Assembly (NCBI RefSeq): GCF_023115465.1
Contig: NZ_CP096034.1
Coordinates: 3,844,001-3,908,000, forward strand
DNA from: Gottfriedia acidiceleris
GTDB lineage: Bacteria; Bacillota; Bacilli; Bacillales; Bacillaceae_G
Length of the DNA stretch: 64,000 bases
Direction of reading: 5' to 3'
Below, piece by piece: positions 1-8,351 of the stretch. Below the pieces are notes generated by a model, which worked only from the letters and a program-made list of their open reading frames with translations, made no database searches and was not told the origin of the DNA. Each line of letters starts with the position of its first letter. Within the stretch, counting starts at the first letter, position 1. The translations under genes and the position numbers were made by a program.

Positions 1-50
1 GCTACAAATAACTTCATTAATTTCTAGGTCTAGAAAAAATTAAATTTACA

Positions 51-86
51 GCCAGTTAATGTATTGAACATTGACTGGCTTTTTTA
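51..86 (+). terminator. rho-independent terminator of an upstream gene
   Basis: An 11-nt arm at 51-61 pairs with 69-79 (GCCAGT / ACTGGC at the base), with a 7-nt loop, and is followed by seven T. It would end a plus-strand gene that lies outside the window to the left. Confidence 0.75.
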
Positions 87-171
87 TGTTGGAGAAGCCT
101 TTTCCCCCTTCAAACCTACTCAATTAATAATTAAAATAAATAAATTGGTATAAAATAATCGTTATTATCGC

Positions 172-232
172 TTGCAAAACTATTTTTCATCAGTTATGAT
201 TGTGTCATATTAAATTGTGCACAACTAATATG
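172..232 (+). promoter_or_regulatory. ohrR promoter with OhrR-type operator
   Basis: A sigma-A type promoter, TTGCAA (172-177), 17 nt, TATGAT (195-200), places the transcript start near 207. A near-perfect 27-nt dyad at 206-232 lies on the predicted start. Its centre is the palindrome TTGTGCACAA and its ends are CATATTA and TAATATG, with one extra base on the left side. This resembles the AT-rich dyads bound by OhrR proteins. The ribosome binding site (AAGGA, 234-238) follows directly, so a bound repressor would block both ohrR and the downstream ohr gene. Confidence 0.6.
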
Positions 233-249
233 TAAGGATGTTGATTCGA

Positions 250-705
250 ATGAATAAAGAAAATCAGCTTTTGCTTGAAAATCAATTATGCTTTTCAATT
301 TATGCTTGTTCTCGAGAAATTACTAAATTATATCGACCAATTTTAGATGAAATCGGTATAACGTATCCGCAATATCTTGCCTTGCTTTCACTTTGGGAAA
401 AAGACCAACAAACTGTGAAAGAACTTGGAGAGACTCTTTTTTTAGACTCAGGAACTCTTACACCAATGCTAAAACGAATGGAATCTGCGGGACTAATTTT
501 CCGTAAACGTGATTCAAGTGATGAGAGAAAAGTATTTATTACATTAACTGAAGAAGGTACTAAATTAAAAGAAAAAGCTTTTTGTATACCTGAGAAGTTT
601 TTCAAGGAAAGTAATACTACCCAAGAGGAATTTTTAACAATATTAAACCAAACAAAAGCATTATTAAAGAAAGTTCAATCTGCAAACGAAAATAAAAATA
701 GATAA
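250..705 (+). CDS. ohrR: organic peroxide-sensing MarR-family repressor OhrR
   Basis: This is a MarR-family winged-helix repressor that releases DNA when its N-terminal cysteine is oxidised by organic hydroperoxides. The conserved segment ENQLCFSIYA carries the reactive Cys at residue 14, matching Cys15 of Bacillus subtilis OhrR. The wing motif LDSGTLTPMLKRME and the DERKVFITLTEEG strand are typical of the family. The start chosen is ATG 250, which has AAGGA upstream at 234-238. An in-frame ATG at 238 would overlap that ribosome binding site. The length is 151 residues. It is followed after 22 nt by ohr, so the two form an operon controlled from the dyad at 206-232. The single N-terminal cysteine suggests the 1-Cys OhrR class. 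Confidence 0.92.
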   Translation: MNKENQLLLENQLCFSIYACSREITKLYRPILDEIGITYPQYLALLSLWEKDQQTVKELGETLFLDSGTLTPMLKRMESAGLIFRKRDSSDERKVFITLTEEGTKLKEKAFCIPEKFFKESNTTQEEFLTILNQTKALLKKVQSANENKNR

Positions 706-727
706 TTTATATTAAGGAGAGATTGTA

Positions 728-1147
728 ATGGAAAAATTATATACTGCTACAGCAACTGCAACAGGTGGACGTGACGGAAGGGTTATTTCATCAGATGATT
801 TTATTAATTTATCACTTAAACCACCAGTGGAATTAGGCGGACCTGGTGGAGCAACGAATCCAGAACAACTTTTTGCCGCTGGCTATTCAGCTTGCTTTGA
901 TAGTGCACTAAATTTAGTAGCTCGCCAACAAAAAATTAAATTAGAATCTACATCAGTTACTGCAAACATAACAATTGGTAAAGACCCTGCTGATGGAGGT
1001 TTCAAATTAGCTGCTCAACTTGATGTAAAAGTACAAGGTGTTCCAACAGAGGTAGCTGTAGAACTAGTAAAAGCAGCTCATGGCGTTTGCCCATATTCAA
1101 AAGCAACTAGAGGAAACATGGATGTACAATTAAGAGTAATCGGATAA
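728..1147 (+). CDS. ohr: organic hydroperoxide resistance protein Ohr
   Basis: Ohr is a cytoplasmic OsmC-family thiol peroxidase that reduces organic hydroperoxides, in known cases with lipoylated proteins as electron donors. The two catalytic cysteines are visible: Cys56 in YSACFDSAL and Cys121 in HGVCPYSKATRGN. The supporting Arg15 (GGRDGR) and Glu46 (ATNPEQLFAAGY) are also present. At 139 residues it has the usual length. The start is fixed by AAGGAGA a few nt upstream. It lies 22 nt downstream of ohrR and probably shares its peroxide-induced promoter. Confidence 0.95.
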   Translation: MEKLYTATATATGGRDGRVISSDDFINLSLKPPVELGGPGGATNPEQLFAAGYSACFDSALNLVARQQKIKLESTSVTANITIGKDPADGGFKLAAQLDVKVQGVPTEVAVELVKAAHGVCPYSKATRGNMDVQLRVIG

Positions 1148-1160
1148 TATTTAGCATAAT

Positions 1161-1201
1161 GGGAGAAGGAGAAGAAAAAGTTTTTACTTACACCTTCTCC
1201 C
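1161..1201. terminator. hairpin between convergent ohr and fetB
   Basis: GGGAGAAGG (1161-1169) pairs with CCTTCTCCC (1193-1201) around a loop of about 23 nt. It lies between the two convergent genes and could serve both strands. The long loop and weak T tracts make it only moderately convincing. Confidence 0.45.
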
Positions 1202-1208
1202 TCTATCC

Positions 1209-1991
1209 CTATCCTTGTTCTATTATCGTTTCATATTTCAATGAATCATCTTTTGTGAAGAATTTTCTATAGGATAGAAGTGTTGAGGAGAATACACTAA
1301 TTGCGATTGCGCCAATTAAAATACATTCTATGAGCAACTGATATTTAATCGCATATAAAGGACTTATACCTGCAAAAATCATTCCCGTCATCGAGCCTGG
1401 TAAAGTAACAATTCCTACTGTTTTAGCTCGATCAATTGATGGAATTAAGGCAGCCTTAATTGCATTTTTTATGACACTATTTGAAGCTTGTTTTGTTGTT
1501 GCCCCTAAGCATAATGCAGCTTCAATTTGATTTTTATTTGCCCGAATTTCAGCTCTGAGCCTTGTTAAGGCTAAGCTATTTGCATTCATTGATGTACTAA
1601 TAATCATACTAGATATTGGAATAACATATTGAGCTTTTAATGCAATTTTGTTTGCTACCAATACGACTCCTAAAGAAATCATAACGCCTAGCAAAATACT
1701 AATAAATGAAATAAAAAATGCGCCTTCAATTTGTTGTGACCTTTTACTCGAAGTATAAGCACCGAATAAAATCATACAAAATAAAATAATGATGACAATT
1801 AAAAAATGCTCAATTTGCAGTATGTATTCAAGTACATAACCCATGATCATTAATTGAATGACGGCCCTAACTGAAGAAATGCCAATGTCTTTTTCAACAC
1901 CAAGCTTTTGATAATAGGATAAGGCGATAGCAATCATAATTAATAAAAATGTCAAAGATACTCCTGTAATATGCAAATTACCTTCCATCAT
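1209..1991 (-). CDS. fetB: FetB-type ABC transporter permease (UPF0014)
   Basis: This is a polytopic membrane protein of the UPF0014/FetB family, 260 residues with about seven hydrophobic segments. In Escherichia coli FetAB acts as an iron exporter that lowers oxidative stress. The family signature is visible near residues 190-205 (TVGIVTLPGSMTGMIFAG), as is the cytoplasmic NANSLALTRL stretch. The gene begins 9 nt downstream of the ATPase gene fetA, so the two form an operon. Two adjacent ATG codons (1991, 1988) follow GAGGTG, and either may be used. The substrate is inferred from the family and from the neighbouring iron-uptake operon. Other UPF0014 members have been linked to different substrates. 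Confidence 0.85.
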   Translation of the reverse strand: MMEGNLHITGVSLTFLLIMIAIALSYYQKLGVEKDIGISSVRAVIQLMIMGYVLEYILQIEHFLIVIIILFCMILFGAYTSSKRSQQIEGAFFISFISILLGVMISLGVVLVANKIALKAQYVIPISSMIISTSMNANSLALTRLRAEIRANKNQIEAALCLGATTKQASNSVIKNAIKAALIPSIDRAKTVGIVTLPGSMTGMIFAGISPLYAIKYQLLIECILIGAIAISVFSSTLLSYRKFFTKDDSLKYETIIEQG

Positions 1992-2000
1992 TTCACCTCT

Positions 2001-2723
2001 TTAAGCAATTGTAGAAAGAAAATTTTTCCCTAGTTCTGTGCTTGGATTCATAAAAAATTCATTAACTGGACTCACTTCTACTAATTTACCGTCAATTAGT
2101 AACCCTACTCGATCAGCTATTTGTTGAACTAAATCCATATTATGTGTAACAAGAATAATCGTTAAATTTTCTTCTTTTTTTAAAGTTACTAGAAGCTCCT
2201 GAATATGTAGAGTCGATTGTGGATCTAATGCTGAAGTAATTTCATCACATAATAAAATAGTTGGTTTCATTACTATTGCTCTTGCGATCGAAACTCTTTG
2301 CTGTTGACCAATCGAAAGTGTTGAAGCATTACGATCAAGTAATTTCGTCTCTAATCCTACTTTTTCTAATAAAGATTTCGCTACTGTTTTGGAATCTGTC
2401 TTGTCATAGCTACTATTTATTTTGACTCCATACAAAATATTATCCTCAACAGTCCCTTCAAATAATGAAGGAGTTTGTAGGATCATTACAGCACTTTTTC
2501 TTAAATTTTGAGGAGTCATTTTGTATATTGATTGTCCATTTAAATGAATTTCACCTTGACTAATTGACTGTAATCGATTTAATGTCCGAAGCAATGTCGA
2601 CTTCCCCGCTCCTGAAGTTCCAATTAGGCAAAAAATCTCACCCTTATTCGTTTGAAAATGAATGTTTTTAAGGATTGAACTTCCCAAAATATCTACACTT
2701 ATATTGTTAATTGATAAGGACAT
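2001..2723 (-). CDS. fetA: FetA-type ABC transporter ATP-binding protein
   Basis: This is the nucleotide-binding partner of FetB, 240 residues. The Walker A motif is at residues 35-43 (GTSGAGKST), the Q-loop in ILQTPSLFEG, the signature LSIGQQQR, Walker B ILLCDEITSALD and the switch His in VTHNMD. It is first in the fetAB pair. Only 23 nt separate its start codon from the terminator hairpin of the upstream siderophore operon (2747-2775). There is therefore little room for its own promoter, and some transcripts may arrive by read-through. Confidence 0.85.
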   Translation of the reverse strand: MSLSINNISVDILGSSILKNIHFQTNKGEIFCLIGTSGAGKSTLLRTLNRLQSISQGEIHLNGQSIYKMTPQNLRKSAVMILQTPSLFEGTVEDNILYGVKINSSYDKTDSKTVAKSLLEKVGLETKLLDRNASTLSIGQQQRVSIARAIVMKPTILLCDEITSALDPQSTLHIQELLVTLKKEENLTIILVTHNMDLVQQIADRVGLLIDGKLVEVSPVNEFFMNPSTELGKNFLSTIA

Positions 2724-2746
2724 TCTCTCTCACCTCTTACTAAATG

Positions 2747-2775
2747 AAAGGTGCCCTATACAAGGACACCTTTTT
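2747..2775 (-). terminator. terminator or attenuator between siderophore operon and fetAB
   Basis: The arms AAAGGTGCCC (2747-2756) and GGACACCTTT (2764-2773) enclose a 7-nt loop. On the minus strand the hairpin ends the siderophore importer operon. The U tract is short and interrupted, so read-through into fetA is plausible. Confidence 0.6.
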
Positions 2776-2783
2776 ATAATTAA

Positions 2784-3584
2784 CTAAATTATTTTTCTTC
2801 CACGGCCATGAGGTATGCAAAGTGGCGTTCCGAATAATGGATCCTTCACAATATCGCAGTTCATACAGAAAACGTCACAGATTAAGTTCTGATTTATGAT
2901 GTTTTCTGGGTCTCCTTCTGCGTATACATCACCGTTTAAAATTGCAACAACGTTGTGTGCATATCGACATGCTAAGTTTATATCATGTAGTACCATAACA
3001 ATTGTACGCTGCTCTTTTTCATTTAATTCGTAAAGTAAGTCTAAAATCTCGATTTGATGTGTTAAATCCAAATAGGTTGTTGGTTCATCTAATAAAATTG
3101 TATCTGTGTCCTGAGCCAATGTCATCGCAATCCAAGCACGTTGACGTTGTCCACCAGATAAAGAATCGACTAATTGATCCTTTAATTCATGCATATTCGT
3201 CATTTTCAAAGCATGATTTACTTTTTCTTCATCTTCTTTTGACCATTGTTTTAACCAAGTTTGATATGGATATCTTCCTTGTTTTACTAATTGAAAAACG
3301 GTTAAACCTTCTGGTGCAACAGGACTTTGAGGCAGGATTGAAAGATTACGTGCAATTTCCTTTGTAGGTCGCTTACTAATTTCTTTTCCATCAAGTAAGA
3401 TCGTTCCACTTTTTGGTTGAAGTAATCTTGCAAGTGAACGAAGTAATGTAGATTTTCCACATCCATTAGCTCCAATTAAAACTGTGATTCTTCCTTTTGG
3501 GACTTGAAAATTTAACTCGTTTATAATTGTACGATCATCATATGATAACGTTAATTTTTCTGTTTCGATTGCGCTCGTTGACAT
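2784..3584 (-). CDS. siderophore ABC transporter ATP-binding protein (FecE/YusV-like)
   Basis: This is a FecE/FhuC-class ATPase energising ferric siderophore import, 266 residues. Walker A is at 38-46 (GANGCGKST), the signature is LSGGQRQRAWIAMTLAQ, Walker B is TILLDEPTTYLD and the switch His is in LHDINLA. The C-terminal tail carries three cysteines (CMNCDIV, TPLCIP), a feature that might bind a metal or simply vary in this subfamily. It is the third gene of a minus-strand operon after two FecCD permeases (4-nt gap) and belongs with the divergent lipoprotein gene. The strong similarity in layout is to the Bacillus YfiY system served by YusV. The exact siderophore cannot be read from the sequence. 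Confidence 0.88.
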   Translation of the reverse strand: MSTSAIETEKLTLSYDDRTIINELNFQVPKGRITVLIGANGCGKSTLLRSLARLLQPKSGTILLDGKEISKRPTKEIARNLSILPQSPVAPEGLTVFQLVKQGRYPYQTWLKQWSKEDEEKVNHALKMTNMHELKDQLVDSLSGGQRQRAWIAMTLAQDTDTILLDEPTTYLDLTHQIEILDLLYELNEKEQRTIVMVLHDINLACRYAHNVVAILNGDVYAEGDPENIINQNLICDVFCMNCDIVKDPLFGTPLCIPHGRGRKII

Positions 3585-3588
3585 CTAA

Positions 3589-4641
3589 TCACCTTTTTCC
3601 AGTCTTAAATAATAAATAGATAAAATATGGTGCACCAATTACAGCAGTAAATACACCAGCAGGTATTTGAATTGGACTAAACACCGTTCTTCCAATTGTA
3701 TCAGCTACCAATACCATGATGGCACCGATGATTCCAGATAAGGGAATCAATACACCGTAAGAAGCACCAACTATTTTCCGAGCAATATGAGGTGCAATTA
3801 GTCCAACAAATGCGATTGCTCCTGCAAATGCAACTGCACCAGCTACTAATGCTGTACTTATAAATAACAAGATTAGGCGATTTTTTTCTACCTGAACTCC
3901 TAAGCTTGTTGAAACTTCATCTCCAAGTTGCTGCGTATTGATCTGTCTAATAAACGATAATGCTAATACGATTAAAACTAACGTCCAGACTGAAATGATT
4001 TTAACTTGTTCCCAGTTCGCTCCATAGACGCTCCCGGTTAACCACATATTCGCTTCAGTTGCTCTAAAAATAGGGCCAATAATCATAAAGAATGAAGTTG
4101 TCGCTTGAGCTAATGCCGAAAATCCTACTCCTACTAAAACTAATCTTAATGGTTTTAATTCCCCATCCTTATAAGCTAAAGCATATACAAAAACTAAACT
4201 TATGATGGCACCGATAAATGCCGCTAATGGTAGCCATTTTATACTTACTGTTAATTGATTAGTACGATTATCACTAAAAATAGCGAAAAATAATACAACG
4301 GCAGCGCCAGCTCCACCTGTTATCCCAAGAATATCTGGAGATGCTAGTGGATTTCTAACTAGCCCTTGAAGAATTGCTCCAGCAATCGCTAAAGAAATCC
4401 CAGCAAAAATTGCAATGATGATTCGTGGCATTCGAAATGCTTGAATAAATAATTCATCTATTTTTTCCCCTTCACCAAAAATAACAGATAATACTTTTGG
4501 AATTGAGATATAACGGTCACCTATGGTTAAGCTCACTATAAATGAACTGATCAGTAAAAGAAGGGCAATTATTAAAACGGAAAATGATCGTTTATTAAAT
4601 AGTAGAGAAAAGTACTTGTTTCTTAATTTGATCATGTTCAT
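3589..4641 (-). CDS. ferric siderophore ABC permease, second FecCD subunit
   Basis: This is a FecCD-family permease, 350 residues with about nine to ten transmembrane helices. The family hallmarks are RMPRIIIAIFAGISLAIAG near residue 70 and the coupling region FVGLIAPHIARKIVG near 275. Its ATG overlaps the TGA of the upstream permease gene (ATGA overlap at 4638-4641), indicating translational coupling and a heterodimeric channel. A positively charged N-terminus of about 18 residues precedes the first helix. It resembles the second permease of the YfiZ/YfhA pair, but the precise orthology is inferred. Confidence 0.88.
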   Translation of the reverse strand: MNMIKLRNKYFSLLFNKRSFSVLIIALLLLISSFIVSLTIGDRYISIPKVLSVIFGEGEKIDELFIQAFRMPRIIIAIFAGISLAIAGAILQGLVRNPLASPDILGITGGAGAAVVLFFAIFSDNRTNQLTVSIKWLPLAAFIGAIISLVFVYALAYKDGELKPLRLVLVGVGFSALAQATTSFFMIIGPIFRATEANMWLTGSVYGANWEQVKIISVWTLVLIVLALSFIRQINTQQLGDEVSTSLGVQVEKNRLILLFISTALVAGAVAFAGAIAFVGLIAPHIARKIVGASYGVLIPLSGIIGAIMVLVADTIGRTVFSPIQIPAGVFTAVIGAPYFIYLLFKTGKR

Positions 4642-5639
4642 TTTACTGTACCGCCTTTTCTTGCTAAGTAAATAAAAAATGGTGCACCAATAACTGCGGT
4701 CATAATACCAACTGGCGTTTCTTCTGGCATTAAAATGTAACGAGATCCTACATCAGCTAAAAGAAGTAAAATTGCTCCGAAAATGCCACAAAACGGAATC
4801 ATCCAACGATAATCATTTTTAACGAACATTCTAACTATTTGAGGGACAATTATACCGACTAATCCTATTGGTCCTGCTATACTTACAGCACCACCGGCTA
4901 AAATGATGACTAATACAACTAATGTCGTTTTTAATAAAGCTGTATTTTGACCTAAAGCTCTAGATACATCTTCTCCTAACATGAATGTATTAATCTTCCC
5001 ACCAAGTGCAAATGAGACTACCCAAGCTATTACGATATATGGTAGTACCATATGTAAAGAATCAAGTGAACGCCCTTGAACAGAACCAGCTAGCCAAAAT
5101 AGTACTTGCTCTAATGCCACTTCGTTAGTTACTAGCAAACCTTGGGTGATTGAGCTAAACATAGCTGCAATTGAAACACCAGCCAAAGTAATTTTTAATG
5201 GTGTCGCTCCGTCTTTCCCTATTGAACTTAAACCAAATACAAATACCGCTGATAATGTAGCTCCCATAAATGAAAGCCATATAGTCGCATTAGGTGATTG
5301 TAAATGAAAAAAAGTGATACTAAGTACAATTAACATCGAGGCACCAGCGTTAATTCCTAGAACGCTTGGTGATGCTAGAGGATTTTTAGTTAAAACTTGC
5401 ATAAATAAACCAGCGATTGCTAAACTTGCTCCTACTATTGCAGCAATAATGGCTCTTGGAACTCGAACATTTTGAATAATTAACTGTTCATTAGACCCAT
5501 CAAATTGTGTAAATGAATGAATTAAGCTTGTAAAACTAGTATCCGTATACCCTAGTAAAATACTAGAAAAAAAACAGATCACTAATAATAAAATACAAGC
5601 AACTAATACAATAACTCTTGATCTTGGATGAATAAGCAT
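4638..5639 (-). CDS. ferric siderophore ABC permease, first FecCD subunit
   Basis: This is the first gene of the minus-strand importer operon, 333 residues with about nine helices. It has the FecCD signatures VRVPRAIIAAIVGASLAIAG, TKNPLASPSVLGI and the ATPase-coupling stretch VGIIVPQIVRMFV. It is transcribed away from the lipoprotein gene at 5809, with about 170 nt between them. That gap holds promoters and Fur-box-like sites for both directions. Expression is therefore expected to be repressed when iron is plentiful. Confidence 0.88.
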   Translation of the reverse strand: MLIHPRSRVIVLVACILLLVICFFSSILLGYTDTSFTSLIHSFTQFDGSNEQLIIQNVRVPRAIIAAIVGASLAIAGLFMQVLTKNPLASPSVLGINAGASMLIVLSITFFHLQSPNATIWLSFMGATLSAVFVFGLSSIGKDGATPLKITLAGVSIAAMFSSITQGLLVTNEVALEQVLFWLAGSVQGRSLDSLHMVLPYIVIAWVVSFALGGKINTFMLGEDVSRALGQNTALLKTTLVVLVIILAGGAVSIAGPIGLVGIIVPQIVRMFVKNDYRWMIPFCGIFGAILLLLADVGSRYILMPEETPVGIMTAVIGAPFFIYLARKGGTVK

Positions 5640-5808
5640 TTTATATCCCCTACTATTCTATTCTCTTCTATTAGTCTAAATGATATGAATTATCAAGTCA
5701 ATGAGAATGATTTTCATTTTCTTGTTGACTTCTAATCAAATCTTAATCTATAATGCTATTTGTCGAGGCAAATGATAATCATTATCAAACAAAAAGGGAG
5801 ACCATTCT
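5640..5808. promoter_or_regulatory. divergent iron-regulated control region with three Fur-box-like sites
   Basis: Site 1 (5773-5787) is a perfect 7-1-7 dyad TGATAATCATTATCA, identical to the Bacillus Fur consensus. Site 2 (5702-5716) is TGAGAATGATTTTCA and site 3 (5681-5695) is TGATATGAATTATCA. The rightward promoter is TTGACT (5725-5730), 18 nt, TATAAT (5749-5754). The leftward promoter is TTGACT, 17 nt, TAGACT on the minus strand, and its spacer contains site 3. Fur bound at sites 2 and 3 would cover the leftward promoter, and at sites 1 and 2 would bracket the rightward one. Confidence 0.85.
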
Positions 5809-6768
5809 ATGAAAAAACTAAAAATTTCCTCACTAATTGCTCTATTCATTGCAGCAATTATGGTATTAGGTGCTTGTGGCACAAAAAAATCAGATGAAGC
5901 TTCTGGTAAAGAAAGTAAAAAAGCAAATACAATTACGATTGAGCATGCAATGGGTAAGACAAAAGTTCCTCTTAATCCAAAAAGAGCTGTTATTTTAACA
6001 AACGAAGGAACTGAAGCTTTACTAGCATTAGGTGTGAAACCAGTTGGTGCTGTTAAATCATGGACAGGTAACCCTTGGTACGATCATATATCTAAAGATA
6101 TGGATGGCGTAGAAGTTGTAGGTGTGGAAAGTGAAGTTAACCTTGAGAAAATCGCTAATTTAAAGCCAGATTTAATCATCGGTAATAAAATGCGTCAAGA
6201 AAAAGTATATGAGCAATTAAGTGCAATTGCACCAACCGTTTTCGCTGAAACATTACGTGGAGACTGGCAAGAAAACTTCAAATTTTACGCTAAAGTTTTA
6301 AACAAAGAAGAACAAGGTAATACAGTATTAGCTGATTATACAAAGCGTGTTGATGAACTTAAAGGTGAATTAGGCGAAAAAGTAAATCAAAAGATTTCAA
6401 TGGTACGTTTCATGGGTGCTGATGTACGAATCTATCACCAAGATACTTTCTCTGGTGTAATACTTAAACAATTAGGTTTCCAACGCCCTGAGGAACAAAA
6501 TGCTCCTGATTTTGCTGAAAAAGGTGTAACAAAAGAACGGATTCCAGCGATGGATGGAGATTACATATTCTACTTTACATTTGATGACGGTAAAGAGTCA
6601 GGCACTAAGCTTGAAAAAGAATTTACAGAAGATCCTTTATTCAAAAAGTTAAATGCTTCTAAAAATGGGCATGTTATTAAAGTAAATGATGTAACTTGGA
6701 ACACTGCAGGTGGAATCAAGGCTGCTTACTTAATGTTAGATGACATTGAAAAGATTTTTACTAAATAA
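5809..6768 (+). CDS. yfiY: ferric siderophore-binding lipoprotein (YfiY-like)
   Basis: This is a membrane-anchored substrate-binding protein of the FecB/TroA-like class, 319 residues. The signal peptide ends in the lipobox LGAC with the lipidated Cys at residue 23. The mature protein has the motifs VILTNEGTEALLALG and VKSWTGNPWYDHI, characteristic of Bacillus YfiY, which binds hydroxamate-carboxylate siderophores of the schizokinen/arthrobactin type in B. subtilis. The clustering of NLKPDLIIGNKMRQEKVYEQL in the first lobe is typical of the fold. It is divergent from the permease operon and shares the Fur-controlled region. The substrate assignment is from family knowledge, not from the sequence alone. 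Confidence 0.88.
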   Translation: MKKLKISSLIALFIAAIMVLGACGTKKSDEASGKESKKANTITIEHAMGKTKVPLNPKRAVILTNEGTEALLALGVKPVGAVKSWTGNPWYDHISKDMDGVEVVGVESEVNLEKIANLKPDLIIGNKMRQEKVYEQLSAIAPTVFAETLRGDWQENFKFYAKVLNKEEQGNTVLADYTKRVDELKGELGEKVNQKISMVRFMGADVRIYHQDTFSGVILKQLGFQRPEEQNAPDFAEKGVTKERIPAMDGDYIFYFTFDDGKESGTKLEKEFTEDPLFKKLNASKNGHVIKVNDVTWNTAGGIKAAYLMLDDIEKIFTK

Positions 6769-6776
6769 TAGAATTT

Positions 6777-6830
6777 AAAAAGGTTTACCTTTATTGTCAG
6801 ATTGAATGACAATTTAGGTAAACCTTTTTT
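6777..6830. terminator. bidirectional terminator between yfiY and a GNAT gene
   Basis: The long stem of 6777-6790 (AAAAAGGTTTACCT) with 6816-6829 (AGGTAAACCTTTTT) has an inner pairing TTGTCA / TGACAA. A/T tracts on both sides suit the convergent genes. Confidence 0.85.
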
Positions 6831-6873
6831 GTTAAAGTCAGGATCTACTAATTTCCATTCCTGCAATACTTGC

Positions 6874-7413
6874 TTATCCCACTTTCCCCTCTTCTTCAGC
6901 ATTTCCTGCAAATAATGTAAGCAGCATATGCTCTTGGTCCCAATATTCATTGTTAAATTTTAGACTATTAGGGGTTTTTGCAAATGTTTTGAATCCTAGT
7001 TTTTCATATAGTTTTTTTGCTGTTTCATTACCTTCTACGATATTTAATGTAAGTTGTTCAAGTCCAAAGCTTTTCGCTAAGTGGATCGCTTCTTCAATTA
7101 AAAGATAGCCTGCCCCCATTTTTCGAGCGCTAGGAGAAACATAGACAGACTCAATTTTTCCTTTATGCTCTGCTTTAACTTTTTCAAATGTTTTTAAAGT
7201 TGCTACTCCAATTAATTTCCCTTTGTCAGTAAATGCACCGATCGTATAGTTTTTATCTTGATCCAATATTTCTGCTTTGTATTCTATAGGGTCATCTTGA
7301 TCAAGTATTTCATCCATAGTTGTAATAAAAACTTCAGGATTCTCATTTAAACCTTCTAAACGAATATTAAGATAGATTTCTGCATCTTCTTTAGTTAATA
7401 AACGTATTTTCAT
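6874..7413 (-). CDS. GNAT family N-acetyltransferase
   Basis: This is a 179-residue acetyl-CoA-dependent N-acetyltransferase of the Acetyltransf_1 family. The acetyl-CoA loop appears as VSPSARKMGAGYLLIEEA (Q/RxxGxG/A type) near residue 95, and the C-terminal strand pattern NETAKKLYEKLGF is typical. The start is supported by GGAGGG about 8 nt upstream. The gene stands alone between terminators. The acceptor substrate cannot be deduced. Confidence 0.8.
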   Translation of the reverse strand: MKIRLLTKEDAEIYLNIRLEGLNENPEVFITTMDEILDQDDPIEYKAEILDQDKNYTIGAFTDKGKLIGVATLKTFEKVKAEHKGKIESVYVSPSARKMGAGYLLIEEAIHLAKSFGLEQLTLNIVEGNETAKKLYEKLGFKTFAKTPNSLKFNNEYWDQEHMLLTLFAGNAEEEGKVG

Positions 7414-7533
7414 AATTTTCCCTCCGTAATTGTTGCAAAGTATATTGTATAGAACAAATGTAAGGTTTTCAACGCTTTCACAAACGATACTCTAACAAAC
7501 TGATATTGTCACAAACTTGTAAAAAACATAAAA

Positions 7534-7556
7534 AAACGCTTGAATACCAAGCGTTT
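7534..7556 (-). terminator. terminator downstream of citST-like genes
   Basis: AAACGCTTG (7534-7542) pairs with CAAGCGTTT (7548-7556) around a 5-nt loop, followed on the minus strand by seven U. It lies about 95 nt beyond the stop codon of the response regulator. Confidence 0.8.
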
Positions 7557-7649
7557 AAACGATCCTCTTATCATGATTTTTCACAATTCCTGTTACAGAA
7601 ATGTTAGGTTTGTCATAGTCATTAAGTAAACTTTACTAAATCTCGGAAT

Positions 7650-8351
7650 CTAGTTTTTTATTAAATAAACTCTTTCTGGCCTGCCAATCGTTCCATACGC
7701 TAAATCCGCTAATACTTTCCCTTCAGATACTAGATATTCTAAATATCTCCGGGCAGTAGTACGGCTAACGCCAATTTCTAATCCTATATTCTCAGCAGTC
7801 ATCCCGTTATGAACTTCTTTTATCGCAAATAACACTTTATCTAAAGTAAGCTTATCAATGCCTTTAGGGTATATACTTTGCTCTTCAATTATCGAATTAT
7901 TTTTTCCGATTAAACCATCTATTTCTTCCTGAGTTAGATAAGCACTTTTGGATTGTAGGCTTTGCACTTTATTTGAATAATTTACATAACGAATTAAAGA
8001 CTTTTTAAACCGATCAAAAATAACTGGCTTAATAATAAAATCAAATACACCATAATGTAAGGCCTTATTAACTGAATCGATTTCTTTAGATGCAGTAATC
8101 ATAATAACATCTGCCAAAATTGAATTTTTTTTCATCCATTGTAAAAAATCTAAACCATTCATATCCGGAAAATAAACATCTAATAATACTAACTGCGGTT
8201 TTAGAATTTCAATTAAATCAACTGCATCTTGATAATTTGTTGCAATACCAATTACACTAAACCCTTCTATTCTTTCAATAAATCGCTGATGAATTTCTGC
8301 AATTCTACTATCATCTTCAACTATTAACACTTCTATTAAATTCTTTTTCAT
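7650..8351 (-). CDS. citT: response regulator of the CitT/DcuR/MalR family
   Basis: This is a 233-residue transcriptional response regulator. The receiver domain (about 1-120) has acidic residues Glu12-Asp13-Asp14, phosphoacceptor Asp58 in LLDVYFPDMNG, and Thr/Lys switch positions in MITASKE and IIKPVI. The C-terminal winged helix contains IGVSRTTARRYLEYL, the family DNA-binding helix. The start at ATG 8351 is preferred because AAGGAGAG lies upstream. It is inside the 3' end of the sensor gene (35-nt overlap), so the pair is translationally coupled. By analogy with B. subtilis CitT it should activate a citrate or dicarboxylate transport gene, here most likely the neighbouring tctCBA. Confidence 0.85.
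   Translation of the reverse strand: MKKNLIEVLIVEDDSRIAEIHQRFIERIEGFSVIGIATNYQDAVDLIEILKPQLVLLDVYFPDMNGLDFLQWMKKNSILADVIMITASKEIDSVNKALHYGVFDFIIKPVIFDRFKKSLIRYVNYSNKVQSLQSKSAYLTQEEIDGLIGKNNSIIEEQSIYPKGIDKLTLDKVLFAIKEVHNGMTAENIGLEIGVSRTTARRYLEYLVSEGKVLADLAYGTIGRPERVYLIKN

Noticed and set aside
3002-3367. 121-codon plus-strand frame inside the siderophore ATPase gene
   Set aside because: It is antisense to a well-conserved ATPase gene with all motifs intact, so it is a shadow frame. Similar antisense frames elsewhere were omitted for the same reason.
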